From: Coix lacryma-jobi var. lacryma-jobi
Taxonomy: Eukaryota; Streptophyta; Magnoliopsida; Poales; Poaceae
Assembly: GCA_009763385.1 (NCBI GenBank)
Contig: VDCT01000286.1
Span: forward strand, 744,001-808,000
Length of the DNA: 64,000 bases
Reading direction: 5' to 3'
The notes under the pieces are model-generated. The model was not told the DNA's origin. It saw only the letters and a program-made list of their open reading frames with translations, and did not search any database. How positions within the stretch are numbered: the stretch's first letter is position 1; each line of letters opens with the position of its first letter. Shown here piece by piece: positions 44,078 to 55,809 of the stretch. The translations under genes were made by a program, and so were the position numbers.

Positions 44078-44449
44078 CAGTGCATTGTTGAGACCTTCAA
44101 AGTCGTCACACGGAAAAACAGTATAATTAGACGGTCACGAAAAAATAAAGTTACATACTTCAAGGAGAATAAATGAATAGTAACTGTCAGTAACACGTTA
44201 ATAAATATTGTAGCTATAAACCAAGCATCGAACGAAATGGAGGTAAAAATCAAATATTTACGCACAGAGATGACGCAAGAGGCTTGGGGGTCTTTCGTGC
44301 CACACGTATAGTCGCTGTTTGATGGTACGTACGGCGGGCCGTTAATTAAGAAAAAAAGGTAGATAAACTGGATTACGCTGACAAGCTAGTGCTTCTAGAC
44401 TACTTGTTACGGTACGGAGTAGCTCGTTAACGTAACCGTATAAACAATA
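44078..44449. other. No gene recognised; flank of the Helitron
   Basis: AT-rich filler up to the Helitron 3' end. No ORF of interest. Confidence 0.5.
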
Positions 44450-44478
44450 CTAGTAGGAGCGGCGCGCCCCGGCGCGCC
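44450..44478 (-). terminator. Helitron 3' terminal hairpin and CTAG
   Basis: 44461-44478 reads GGCGCGCCCCGGCGCGCC, an 8-bp GC-only stem. On the minus strand it is followed seven bases later by CTAG (44453-44450) and T. The hairpin is the rolling-circle termination signal in the Helitron model. Confidence 0.8.
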
Positions 44479-44517
44479 TGTGACAAAGCTATGCGAAGTA
44501 TGATTTGGTAAGAAATG

Positions 44518-44590
44518 GTATATATATATATATATTATATATATATATATATATAATATATATATATATATATAGACACACACACATACA
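44518..44590. repeat. AT dinucleotide microsatellite with a CA end
   Basis: About 55 bp of TA repeats with two phase breaks, then ACACACACA. Confidence 0.9.
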
Positions 44591-45241
44591 TAAATAAGTC
44601 TGGAACTGAAATAAAGTTCGTTGACAACATAGCCTAGGATAGAAAATTAGGTCTAAATACGGTGGCAGCAGCCTTCATGACACTAAGTTGGTAATTTGTT
44701 GGGGAGAGGTGGCATCTAATGATACAATGAAGCAGCGGTGTTTTTTGGTCACTCCATTTGAGGATGGAGAAATGCTGTTTTTGTTACCTCAAGGCTCAGT
44801 ACATTTTCAAACAGAGCGGTCGGATTCCCAGCCTTCTTCATCTTCATCGGAGTTGTGCTCTGGTGTAGCTGTAAAATGTTTGCATAAAGATAGTCATGTT
44901 GGTAAGCATGTTTGTATTCTTTTTCTGAATATGCATGTGGTTTGAAATTAACATGAACTAACGGTCGTAGTCGTAGTCGTGGCTTTGTGACGGTGCGTGA
45001 ATGCCTGCATTATATTGGTCGTAGATCAGTAGTCATGTATATATATACATATATAGAGAGAGATGTGTATGTGTGGTTTTTTTATTCCTAAATGTACAAA
45101 CTCACAATCTATGTTGCTGGAGCAATGCAAATTGTTAGTGTGCGTATTTTTTTTTTGGTAATTTATGAAAATGTAGTGTGATTTATATGCAGATAACGTA
45201 CCTCGGAAGCAAGAAGTAGGCTCGTTGTGTTGTTGTGTTGG

Positions 45242-48200
45242 TCAATTGTAAAAAGCTATTAACATGTATGTTAATAGTGCGAGAGGATCTATTCGCATGG
45301 AAAGACTTCTTGTACCTGTATCTTGTGGGCGGTGATGTTGGAGATCTTCTGAAATTTGGAATCCGAGATCTGAATCATCTATATCAGACAGAACTGTAAG
45401 TGTCAGAATTGTAAAAATTTCAGGTTTTGATTTTAGGTTTTTTGTCACAGTTTGTACCTCTAACTGGTTAGGTATAGGTAGGGGACTTGGTGGGTTGCTG
45501 AAGCCACGCATGTCTGATGTTGTTACCTCGTACCACATGGTCCAAATACTCAGAACTTGTCCGAGTGGGTTGTGTATGTCTTTACTCTTTTTGGTTGGCG
45601 GCGTGTACGGTGTCGACAAGATCTGTAGTCTGTGGTGTTGTTACGTATGCTTGTTCCTACATATGTAAATGAACGTTAGGCTATTTAACAATATGGATAG
45701 GTAGGCTTACACGAAATTAAAGTGTTTTAGTACTATACCTTTTCTATGTCATCACTGGATGTAAAGAGCGCTCGCTGAGCCTTATTTTTTGTTTGTTGGT
45801 GGGTCTGCTGCTTTGTTCCAGAAAGGAACACTATGTTAGTAAATACAAACGGTGCAAAAATGTAGGGTTGCATGGCTTTCAGATAGATGGTGGCTTTGCT
45901 GTTAAGGAGGAGCAAACCTGCTAGTCTCAGTTATGTCCAATGCTTCAGTATTGCTGAAATGTGTTGGCGTTGTCTGGTCATGCTGCAGCAAAGAAGATAT
46001 CATTACCTGAACTCAATACATGTATCAGTATAGTGCAATAGACGTACCAAAGAAATGATAGCATTGATAGTATTTAGAGGAGTTGTGTTTGGATCATAGA
46101 GGTCAGAAGTTGCTGACGCCTGTCCCTGGTTCAGTATGAACGGTATGGTGGGCGTTGCATCCTTAGATGGGGTAGGCAAAAGAAGGTGTCTTGCTTTGTA
46201 AGCTTGCAACTGATGGTTTACTGCGATTGATTTGACAAGATAGGTCCTGCTTTCCATTTCACCAAATGATGCCTCTGTTAAATTAATGACGAACTTGAAT
46301 TTTTTAGAGATCACATCAATGAGAAACTGCGGGAAGCCTGGTTCTTTTCTTGACAGGTTGACTGCTGTCTTAGCATTTCTCTGAACAATATTTCTTGCGG
46401 CATCATCATATGCAAAGAAATCTGCTTCAGCTGTATCGTCTGCGGCTCTGAATGAAAATTTGTACCAGTGAGTAACAGAATGTTCAGCGCTGATAATAAT
46501 AGGAAGGGTATGTACGTATATAATAGAATGGAAATACGGAGTATACTGTAGTGAAACGTAGATATTTCTTACAAGGGTCCATCTGTCGATGATCTGCATG
46601 GAGCACACCAAAATGTTTCTGTCTCTTCTCTTGGAGCTTTTTTGCAACGCGTGCAACCCATATACCACCACCTTTTTTCTCGTGGGATAGAGGTGACTGT
46701 GACAGTGCATTTGAACCCTTGTTTCTGCAAGGAAGCAGCGTAGGTGTATGTTTAACGAAATAGGTTCTGAGAGAGAGATGATTATGGGTTTAGTGACTTA
46801 CAGGGAATTCGAAGGGATCTAGAAGGTTAAGCTCAGCTAGGCTCTTGTGTTCTAGTATAATTGGGAGAACTGTTTCTTGTGACTCCGGATCTAATGGTGG
46901 GGGTTGCTGCAGCTGTACAGGCTTCCTTTGCAGGCTGGGCAATGAATATAAATTTTATGGGGATTACTGGAAATATATATGTTGTCTTGGAATTTAATGG
47001 GTAAATAGATCTCTGTCTGGTAAATATAAGCAGCTTACCCGTTATAATATGGCTGTGCTTCACTGATATTTGGATTGAAGAACCAGCGACAACCATTTCC
47101 GCTACTGACCTGGGTTTTACCTAATTGAGGAAAAAAACAATTGTCTATGATTCACTGAAACATATGGTAAGAGAAAACTGGGACTATAGAAGGCAATTTA
47201 GTAACATACGATCCATGGTCCTGGGTAAACAACCAACGAAAAGAACCACAAGAGAGTGAAGTGGGCTGGAATCTGATGTGTTTGGAAGGCTGAAATCTGT
47301 TGCATGGTTGGCCCATAACGTCACTTTTAGTTCTTCATCACTACATGATAATAACATTATTTGATTTGTATGTAAGAAAGGCAATTATATGTGAGTAGAT
47401 CGAAACCGGGTGACGTTTTAGCTGAGGTACAGTAAACTTACTTAAGATTTTTAATGAGAATCTCTCTCATGGGAACCACTCTCTCTTTACTTTTGATGGG
47501 TTGCTGCACAACATTGTCAACCCAGGTGATGATGCCTAGGACATCTGTTTTCAAAAAACAATAGAAAACTTGTAAGTAGCGGTTTTTAGTATGTGAACAT
47601 AGTGGACCTTACAATTTCTGTGTATTTTTTTTGAGGAAATACCTATATATCTCGTGGACGCCGGATAGATCGGATCAATTTCAGAATAAGGAGTGATATT
47701 GTAGACATACTCTGGGAAAGTTGTAGGTGGATTTCGCGCAGGGATGATCACTGTGAATGCAGTGAATTCTATCATGAGTTGTTTATCAAAAGGCACATAC
47801 GTCTGCCTTGATGTTTTCACCAAGAATTTTTTGATAACATATGTGGCGTCAAGGGACAGCAGAGATCCTTTAGTGTGGACATCTCTCTCTATAATATGAG
47901 CATACATGCTGTCACCCTGCATGATATGGTAAGCGGAAGGGAAAAATAAGTATAAGAAGCACATGTGCAGTGTATTTTTCAGGGCTTGTGTGTCGCCTGC
48001 AAATCTTACAACATAGATTATGTTATACTATGTGGAGATCTGGGAGCATGTATATGAAAAAGATCAGTGAGGAGACAATAATTTGAGCTGACCTTTTCAT
48101 CTGCAAGCACTAGGTCTATGTAGCGGATTGGTCCTCCAGGTTCATTAGCATCGTAATTCCATTTTCGCATGACACATACACAAATGCTGTCAGATGTGGG

Positions 48201-48251
48201 TCCATGCGCAAGTTCCGAAATGAAAATCCTGCGCGCTGTAGGCTGCTGCAT
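45242..48251 (-). pseudogene. RPA70-like gene of the Helitron, multi-exon
   Basis: Single-stranded-DNA-binding protein genes of this type accompany plant Helitrons. Met 48251 opens MQQPTARRIFISELAHGPTS. Exon 1 ends at 48093 (ADEK, then GT). Exon 2 (about 47916-47643) has GDSMYAHIIERDVHTKGSLL and STRYI, the first OB fold. Exon 3 (about 47543-47452) has WVDNVVQQPIKSKERVV. Exon 4 (about 47342-47215) has DEELKVTLWANHATDFSL and VVLFVG, the second OB fold. Near 46700-46570 is a zinc ribbon, WWYMGCTRCKK followed by WCAPC. The next exon at 46480-46230 has YKFSFRAADDTAEADFFAYD. A possible last exon near 45600 holds TPPTKKSKD, a basic NLS-like string. Splice sites look plausible and much is open, so it could be nearly intact. 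The N-terminal interaction domain of cellular RPA70 is absent, as usual in Helitron versions. Confidence 0.75.
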
Positions 48252-48393
48252 CCTGTCTATCTGCACATAAAGATAAGTCATGTTAATTTTTCTGTTTACA
48301 AAACAGATATATTTGTAAGACAGTGGGTATACAAAAATGGATGGGAACGCGGAAGCAATAGGGCAATGTAGATATGTAGTGAGACTATATTTT

Positions 48394-48706
48394 GAGCGTC
48401 TAAGTAAACAGAAGTTAGAAAGCAGTCAACATATATTTAAAGTTAGACAACAATGACCCTATATAGGAGGGAAAACTAAATCATAAGAGATTAAACAGTA
48501 TCTGTAGCCTGAAAAGATCTAAATATTTCCTTGTAAACAATATTTGCTGTGAGTGTCCAAGTAAAACAGAACTTATAGAGGAGGCAATATATATCTAAAG
48601 TCAGACAACACTGACCCTATATAGGAGGGGAAACTATCTCATAAGAGATTAAATGGTATCTGCAGCCTGAAAGGAACTAAATATTTCCTTGTAAAACATT
48701 TCTTGT
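48394..48706. repeat. Direct duplication of about 157 bp at the helicase 3' end
   Basis: GACCCTATATAGGAGGG, CATAAGAGATTAAA and AAATATTTCCTTGTAAA occur in the same order at 48394-48547 and 48551-48706. The second copy overlaps the helicase stop codon, so the end of the gene plus 3' flank was duplicated. Confidence 0.85.
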
Positions 48707-49666
48707 TTCATCCGTGCATTTGCCTTCGCCATTTTCAGCAACAATCTTTAGACCTTCCTTCGATGTAACTCGAGAAACTGCGACGTAAAGTTGGCCGTGT
48801 GAAAAAACCGGTCTTTTGAGATAGACACCGACGTATGAAAGAGTTTGGCCTTGACTTTTGTTTATTGTCATTGCATAGCAGATTCTAATTGGGAATTGGC
48901 GTCTCTCAAGTTCGAATGGATACTTGTTACACTTGAGCGTGAGAGAATCCGAGGCACCAGAACAGTATTGCCTGCATGGCTGCCTGTCATTACTTTTGCC
49001 TCGATAACCCTGTCACCCAAATGTGTAACAATAAGTCTAGTACCATTGCATAGGCCCTCTGTTTGGTTCAGATTACGCAATAGCATAATGGGTACGCCGA
49101 TTTTTAGCTGTATAATATGTTGCGGGAAGTTGTTGCCATTTAGAGAGTTCAAGAACTCAACAGGGTATAACATCTCGTAGGATTCATGGGCACTTGTTGA
49201 TTTTGAAATGCAATAAGAACTTAAATATTCCCTACCATTTTGCGGCAACAGTGAGACCATATAATCATTAACTATTTCAGCCGCATCATTCGTAGGCGTA
49301 AGAATAGCCCTCTGTTTTAAATACAGTTCATTTCCATAGTTTTCCAACAAATCTGGGTATGTTTCATTAACTATACAGGCCATTATGTCTCCATCTGTCA
49401 TAATGAGGAATTCAGATGGTATTTTAATCCAAGAAGGTTCAGTCTCTCCTTCTTTAGCCGCACATGGTATTTTGCCTTCACCTATGCTTAATAGCCAATC
49501 ACTAAATTCAGCCAGATTGTGTTGTGTGTCACAGGCTTCAGCAAAGGATTGTAAACGCATATTCTGTGTCAGCTGCAGGATTTTGACAGATGACCATAAA
49601 TGGGAATTGAATATAGCAGAACCAATGACCTGGGCCCTTGTGCCACCCTCAACGACAGGTAAATAT

Positions 49667-49816
49667 CTGTCGTACATCACCACCAAGCACTACCACTTTT
49701 CCGCCAAAAGGTGTAGAAGAGGCCTCCGGATAATGAGCAGACTGTCGTACATCACCACCAAGCACTACCACTTTTCCACCAAAAGGTGTAGAAGAGGCCT
49801 CCAGATAATGAGTAGA
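49667..49816 (-). repeat. In-frame 75-bp (25-codon) tandem duplication in the helicase
   Basis: CTGTCGTACATCACCACCAA begins at both 49667 and 49742, exactly 75 bp apart. The unit encodes HYPEASSTPFGGKVVVLGGD plus VRQ and flanks just after Walker B. The copies differ at a few bases. Confidence 0.92.
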
Positions 49817-50813
49817 TTGAATATCACGAAGGGTTCTGTCTAAGGCTTCGAAGGTTCTGCGGCTTGTCATTAAGGCTTCGTCCCATATTATCAATGTTTA
49901 CTTCGATAAGCTCAGCCATCATGGTACCTCTGCCTAATATTGCAGACCGAACTATCATCTAGATCACATGAATGCTAAATCTTGAATGGGCTGTGCGCCT
50001 CTTGGAAGGAGCAAAGATGCTACACCTGAAGAAGCGACAGTAAGAACAATTTTTTTCTGAGAGCGAAGATAACTGACTATGCAATTCCAAAGATAGGTTT
50101 TTCCTGTCCCTCCATATCCAGATACAAAATAGAAACCAGGTTCATTGTTAAGGACCGTATTTACTATGGCATTGAATGCTTTCAATTGATCTGAATTAAG
50201 TAAATCAGAAGGGTTTGTAATATCCGATAGCTGAACTGAAGGGTATGATAGTTCTTCCCATAATAGACGATTGAACCCTTCAGTTGGAGCGGGAACACTT
50301 CTTGGTGGCAGATTGAACTCTCTAATGCTGCGTCCATTATTCGAAAATAATGTTGCGAGCTCATCAAGCACACTGTCTCTCATATCATCATCAGACATGT
50401 GATAAGTCCTATCACCTATGATATCCTGAATCTGATATTGGATATCATCTGCAAGCAATCTCCACACTCTCTAGAAAAAGGTATATTCATCGCCGACTTC
50501 ACAAAAAAGAATCATGGTAACAAAAAGCTTTCTTAGGTGCACATGATGTGGCCCAGGTGGCAGCCTCATCAAAAGCTTGGTGCCATTCTTGATCATCACC
50601 AATAATGCCTCGCGACCTACATGCCTCCTTAAATGTGGAATGATGCACACCATTATGATACTGTAGGTCTGTAAAACCAAGAGATCCCTTTACACCGTCA
50701 GCAGCAGCAGCCTAAGATAGTACCGTTCACCGGCAGAGGGATGCACATAGTGTAAACGGCCTATCTTGGGACGATTTCTCCCGCCGAGGCTCCCATGATC
50801 TTGATCTAGTTTC

Positions 50814-51499
50814 TGTAACATCCCGGCCTAAAGCTTAATAGGAATAATAGGATACTCATACCAACAAGTTGCAACTTCTTTTTCGGAAGCTCATCTCCAA
50901 AGAACTCTAAAGTTAAGCGTGCTTGGCTTGGAGAAATTTAGGGATGGGTGACCGTCCGGGAAGTTCTTCCCGGGTGCGCACGAGTGAGGACAAAGTACGC
51001 AGAAAAGACTGGTGTTGGTCTGTGAGGGAAGTCTATGTCCTAGAAAATCTGTCAGATGTAAGTGGGCCCGGCCGCGAAGTGCGCAGAAAAGACTGGTGTT
51101 GGTGAAAAGCTGTCAGATGTAAGTGGGCCCGGCCGCGTGAGGCAGGACGTTACAGAATGGTATCAGATCCGACTCTCGCGGTTTCACGGGCGCGTGTGTC
51201 GCAGTTGCTCAGACATGGTGGCATGGCTGGTGTGGACCCGGAGTGGTCACACAGCATGGCACATGTGCTGGCACTGGACACACGGACGTGGCCAGAGAGG
51301 ACGTTCCTGGCTGGGATTGATCGACGAGGACGTCGATCTCTTAAGGGGGTGAGGATGTAAACATCCCGGCCTAGGCTTAATAGGAAATAGGACTGGTGTT
51401 GGTCTGTGAGGGAAGTCTATGTGTCTGTGAGGGAAGTCTATGTCCTAGAAAAGCTGCCAGATGTAAGTGGGCTCGGCCGCGTGGAGGCAGGACGTTACA
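50814..51499 (+). mobile_element. TRIM, copy 2, inserted in the Helitron Rep gene
   Basis: Same family as 16412-17174, opposite orientation. The left LTR (50814-51154) starts TGTAACATCCC and ends GGACGTTACA. It contains an extra direct duplication of an about 50-bp segment (AGAAAAGACTGGTGTTGG... to GGGCCCGGCCGC). A primer site (TGGTATCAGATCC, 51158-51170) and polypurine tract (TTAAGGGGGTGAGGA, about 51341-51355) flank the 201-bp interior. The right LTR (51356-51499) has lost about half its length. GTTTC at 50809-50813 and 51500-51504 is a perfect 5-bp target duplication. Confidence 0.92.
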
Positions 51500-54400
51500 G
51501 TTTCCCATTTCCACCTAGTGGGGAACTGAGGATATGTGAGATTTCTAGCGGCAGCATGAGTCCGATTTGCTGTAACCCATTCAGTGAGCATTGTTTTCCT
51601 TAGGAATTCTTGTTCGAGCACCGTTGCCATTTTTGCCCGAGCAACATAGGTTATGAAATTCTCATTGGTAAATGAACCGGCATGGCGCTCAACAGCAGGG
51701 TAGTGCCTGTGAATATCGTATCCAAAGATACGCCAGCATGCATCCTGCTCACAAATGTACCGACAATCGAGGTACTCCTTAATTTCATTATAGTTTGAGT
51801 TTGTCCATCACAAGGAGCGCTGTCTCCATTTCTGACTCTTTGAAGGTAGACCTTACTACAGTCAGCACCTTTTGTGACATATTTGAAAAGGTATTTGACA
51901 AAAATTGTCTTGTTGCACCACTCCGTATTAATATGGGCTTGATATATTTTTTAGCAGTTTGAGGTTGTGTGGAACATCCATCTATTATCAAGGCATTGCC
52001 CGCCCTTTTCAATATACAATCTGTTCGAACGGCGCCTGTAAATAGCAAAACCGTCTTGGTCCACAGATGTTTCATCCTGATATTTTTTGGGGAAGAATTT
52101 TGAACACTTTCCATTTTTCATACAAGGGCAAGTAGTATTCAGTGTACCACATGGCCCATGCACCATATGTTCAGCCACCAGAGCATATCCCAAAGGATCG
52201 GTAGCAAGATCAGGTATCTCAGCACTGATGAAAGAATCAATAAGAGATGGTGTTGGTTCTGATGTATCAGTTTTAGTCCAGAAGATAATGTGTGCATGAG
52301 GAGACCACGTTTTGGAATTCCACTGTATGCAAAGCTGCATAAAGTAAACACGTCTGTATTAATCATAGTTTAAGCTAAACACATAATTTGTTTAAATCTG
52401 AAGAAGAGACGCATTTGGCAACCAATTTTGAGGCAGGACAGATTTGTGGCAGCACACACCTGCTGTACATGGGCCGAACACAGTTCCATGACGTAAATCA
52501 TGTAACAATTCTTCAAGTTTCATGTTGAAGACCCTGGTGACTACGTCTGCTCTGTCAGTTGAGCGCTGCCCGGCTTCTTTTATGCCCTCAGCTATTTCAG
52601 GCCACTTGGGATTACACGTGAAGGTTATAAAGAAATCCGGGGGCCCATATTCTCTGCATATGGCTATGGCATCATGGTAGTTCTGCATCATATAACGACG
52701 GCCTCTAGTGAAAGATGCTGGCAGTACTGTCATCTTGCCCATTTCAGCACCGTCAATACAGCCACGACTGACTGCATCAGTGATTCCCTGAATGCTTTCC
52801 ATACGTATGTCCTTTTGATGCTCTAAAATATAAAATAATTCTATTTTCAATCAATACAAGCCCGAGCGTCTACTTTGATTTGGCTAGATAGAGCACCATA
52901 ACTAAGGTATGGATTTGGTTGATTTTCCCTATAATGTAGCATGTAACGGAAATAGTCCTGCATAGTGACCTTGTTCCGTGTTGCAGAGTTGGAAGCCGTG
53001 CACCTTCATACATGACACCAAGCTGGAATCCTCTTTCACCAAATGGGAACAGCAATGGATACTGCATCAGCATGAAGGCAGGATGTAGGGCGGAGATCTG
53101 TTTGAGCTGACCAGATTGTGTCTCTATGACTATGTCACGCTGGAAAGCGTCAACTGTGAAGTCGCCAACAACCTACATCGCCAGGTGCTCAGAGGTAGGT
53201 AGACTATACTGTGGTGGTTCTCCCTCTGTAGGCCCTATGATTCTAATAACAAACTCTTCTTGATTATGTTCCAATAATCTATCCCTTGCAATCCTGAATT
53301 GCTTAACCAATGGATTATGCTCATCTAGCATGGAGATAAGGTCTTGTATAATTGATGTATCTAAATTTCCTTGTGATGATTCGGCGTGATCTAAGGCCTG
53401 CATTCGGTTGCTGATTTCATTAGCTGTGTCATACACATACAGCTGTATGAACTTTGGCGGTGCACCGTCGTGCGGCACTAAGGAACCTATCCTATGGTGG
53501 ATTTGGCCACTAATCTTGAAAACAGGAGGGCCACGGCCATCATTTATGCAACGATCTATGTTGCTCCCATAGAAGTGAAAGCAAACAGACAATTGTACTG
53601 TCTTATGGATTTCATGAATTTCCTAGATCTTCCATCGCCATCAAAGCATGCTAAAGAAGCCAAGGGTTGGGGCCGTGGCGCGAATGGTGGAATGACAACT
53701 TTACCACCTCTGCAGCAGTTATTGTACATTGGGCGACCATGACAACGCAGTGCACCTTTCTGAACAGATTCACGCAGCCAAAAAATAGCTCCACAGTGAG
53801 TACAGCGGTGCTCCGGTGGCCCATAGTACGATCTTCCTGGATGGGATGCTGAAAACCAAGGAGAGCTATTTTAGCATTCCATGACACTTTTTATCAGATC
53901 AGAGAAGATTGTGCTAAGGCGTAAAAGGTAAAGAAACACTTCTGTAGGAAGAAAAAACCTTTTAGTGCATCTACATATGCTTGCTGATGGAATGGACCAC
54001 AGACAAAGGTTGAGCATGTGTTTGAAGCCTAGCTGCTGGAAAAATACCGGCGGCAGGTAAGTTAGGCGACTAAGGAGTGGAAACTTGTAAAGCATACATG
54101 GTTCATCACATCTGCACTATAGCACACAGTTAGGTAGTAGGTTGACCTCTTCGAATAAGCCTGTGCTGATCAATTGTTCGTTTCCTTTTGCGGCGTGCCT
54201 CAGTAGCTTCAGTGCTTGTAACATCATGTCGACTGAGAAAAATGTGAGTAGGAGGCAAAGAATGCCGAGATAGAACAGGCTGCAGGAGCGGCGCTGTCAT
54301 AGGTATTGGCACAACTGTTATGGAAAGACACATGCATTAGACCACAGACATAAAAGACAGGAGATGGAGATAACAGTGTCTGTACTCGCTATGTCTAGGC

Positions 54401-54850
54401 AGACTATAGCCTACTACCTGCTGATGTAGAAGGAAAGTGGTCCAAATGAGGTTGGAGACGGCAATCATGGAGAATGGTAGAATCCGTATGAATGGAAGGA
54501 TCATAGAAATTTGCTGGTTGGAAATGTAGACATGAAGTGATGAGGACAAAGGGCATGATAACTGTGAAACGGCAAAAACAACTACTAAAAAGAAAAGGGA
54601 TCATACGTAATGTGGCAGCCACTGGGTCTGCAGCTATTGCCCTGGGATCGATCCCGGATGCTTCTTCAGCGGCGTTGCTATAATGTATAGATACAACCAG
54701 CATGTTTTATGAAAAAGAAAGAATGTTAGAAAAACAGCAACTGTAACTTAAAAATAGGCAGCACCCTTTTTTGAAGAGAGATGACACGTACATGTAAAGT
54801 ATGCTGCGTCTGACGGGCACGCTTTCATTGTGCCTATTAATCGCAGATCT

Positions 54851-55178
54851 ATACAGAGACATACCCGGGCGAGGAAATAGTAGGGGAAAAAACACTTAAG
54901 ATCATTTTTTTTTATCAATGCCTCGAAACCTCTTGTATAAAGGTACCCTTTTTAGCAGACAAAGAAAAAGAGGCGATGCGTGGAGTTCGAAAGGGGCACA
55001 AACCATATGAAAACATACAGAGACATACCCAGGCGAGGAAATAGTAGGGAAAAACACGTAAGGTCAATACTTTTTTTATCAATGGCTCGAAACCTCTTGT
55101 AAAAAGGTACCCTTTTAAGCAGGAAAAAAAAAGAGGCAATGCGTGGAGTTGTAAAGGGCACTAACTATACGAAAACAT
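54851..55178. repeat. 164-bp tandem duplication in Helitron non-coding DNA
   Basis: ATACAGAGACATACCC, GAGGAAATAGTAGGG and CTCGAAACCTCTTGTA occur in order from 54851 and again from 55015. The copies differ by point changes and small indels. Confidence 0.88.
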
Positions 55179-55600
55179 CAATGACGCGACAATGGAACAG
55201 GGTTAAGCATGGATTCAAGGTCTCTCATTAGCTGCTCAGCGGCATACAGTGCACATGGATGTGCACTTATGTCACCGTCCGCTGCTAATATAACTGTTCG
55301 TGCAAGCTGTACACCTTGGCTAGCAAGTGGCAAAAGACGGCGCATAAATTGTTGGTGCTGTAATAGAATGTGGTATTTGTAGTCTACAATAGTGAGGTTA
55401 TATAGATTCTGAAGAAAAACTATAGCCTGCAAAGCGGCATCCTCAAATCTACCTAGGCACTGTTCTGTCTGCGAGGACCAAAAGAAGAGTCGACGAGGCG
55501 CATCACGCACAAATAACAAAGGCAGCTCAACCTCTATGTCAGCCAACACTGAACCATCGTGGGCAAACTCATTGACAATTGAACGCAAGGAACATGGCAT
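55178..55600 (-). CDS. Unrecognised ORF upstream of the Rep gene, Helitron-internal
   Basis: An open minus frame of 140 residues from Met 55600 (MPCSLRSIVNEFAHDGSVLA) to 55178. Composition is natural, with alternating hydrophobic and charged residues: RFEDAALQAIVFLQNLYNL, then HHILLQ-like and QLARTVILAADGDISAHPC. A second minus frame continues upstream to 55809. I do not recognise a domain. It may be an exon of the Helitron's N-terminal coding region or a captured host exon. The 164-bp tandem repeat abuts its stop. Confidence 0.4.
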   Translation of the reverse strand: MPCSLRSIVNEFAHDGSVLADIEVELPLLFVRDAPRRLFFWSSQTEQCLGRFEDAALQAIVFLQNLYNLTIVDYKYHILLQHQQFMRRLLPLASQGVQLARTVILAADGDISAHPCALYAAEQLMRDLESMLNPVPLSRH

Positions 55601-55809
55601 CGATATGCCATGGCTTGCAAAATCGGTAAATAAGATAACTGAACAGTTGACATGCTACAACTGAGATGAATGTAGCTGTCCACAGAGCGCGTTATTATGT
55701 TAGCTAAAATATCAAAATAACACCCAGCTGTTGGACAGCACCAAACTCTAACAGCAAACGTACCACAACACGTTTTACGCAGAAGCGCAGGGGAATTGTG
55801 AAGCCTCAA

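Larger units (their letters stand above)
48677..54333 (-). pseudogene. Helitron Rep-helicase (HUH endonuclease plus PIF1-type helicase), broken
   Basis: The N-terminal part has RRKRKRTIDQHRLIRR (54200), a zinc-finger-like HRCTHCGAIFW (about 53800) and SGQIHHRIGSLVP. The Helitron-like N domain reads ASFTRGRRYMMQNYHDAIAI and CREYGPPDFFITFTCNPKWP (52740-52600). The HUH motif PHAHIIFW (near 52290) and the two-tyrosine motif YLDCRYICEQDACWRIFG (near 51770) are both present; they cut and join DNA in rolling-circle replication. The helicase has Walker A GYGGTGKT (50119-50096), Walker B IIWDEA (49890) and terminal SQGQTL and YVAVSRVTS (48850-48760). Defects: frameshifts near 52310, 50700, 49960 and 48945, a TAG or shift near 53570, a 25-codon duplication (49667) and a TRIM insertion at 50814. 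No longer functional. Confidence 0.88.

Noticed and set aside
44688..44945. 85-residue plus frame inside the Helitron 3' region
   Set aside because: No motif, opposite to the Helitron genes, and flanked by AT microsatellite DNA.
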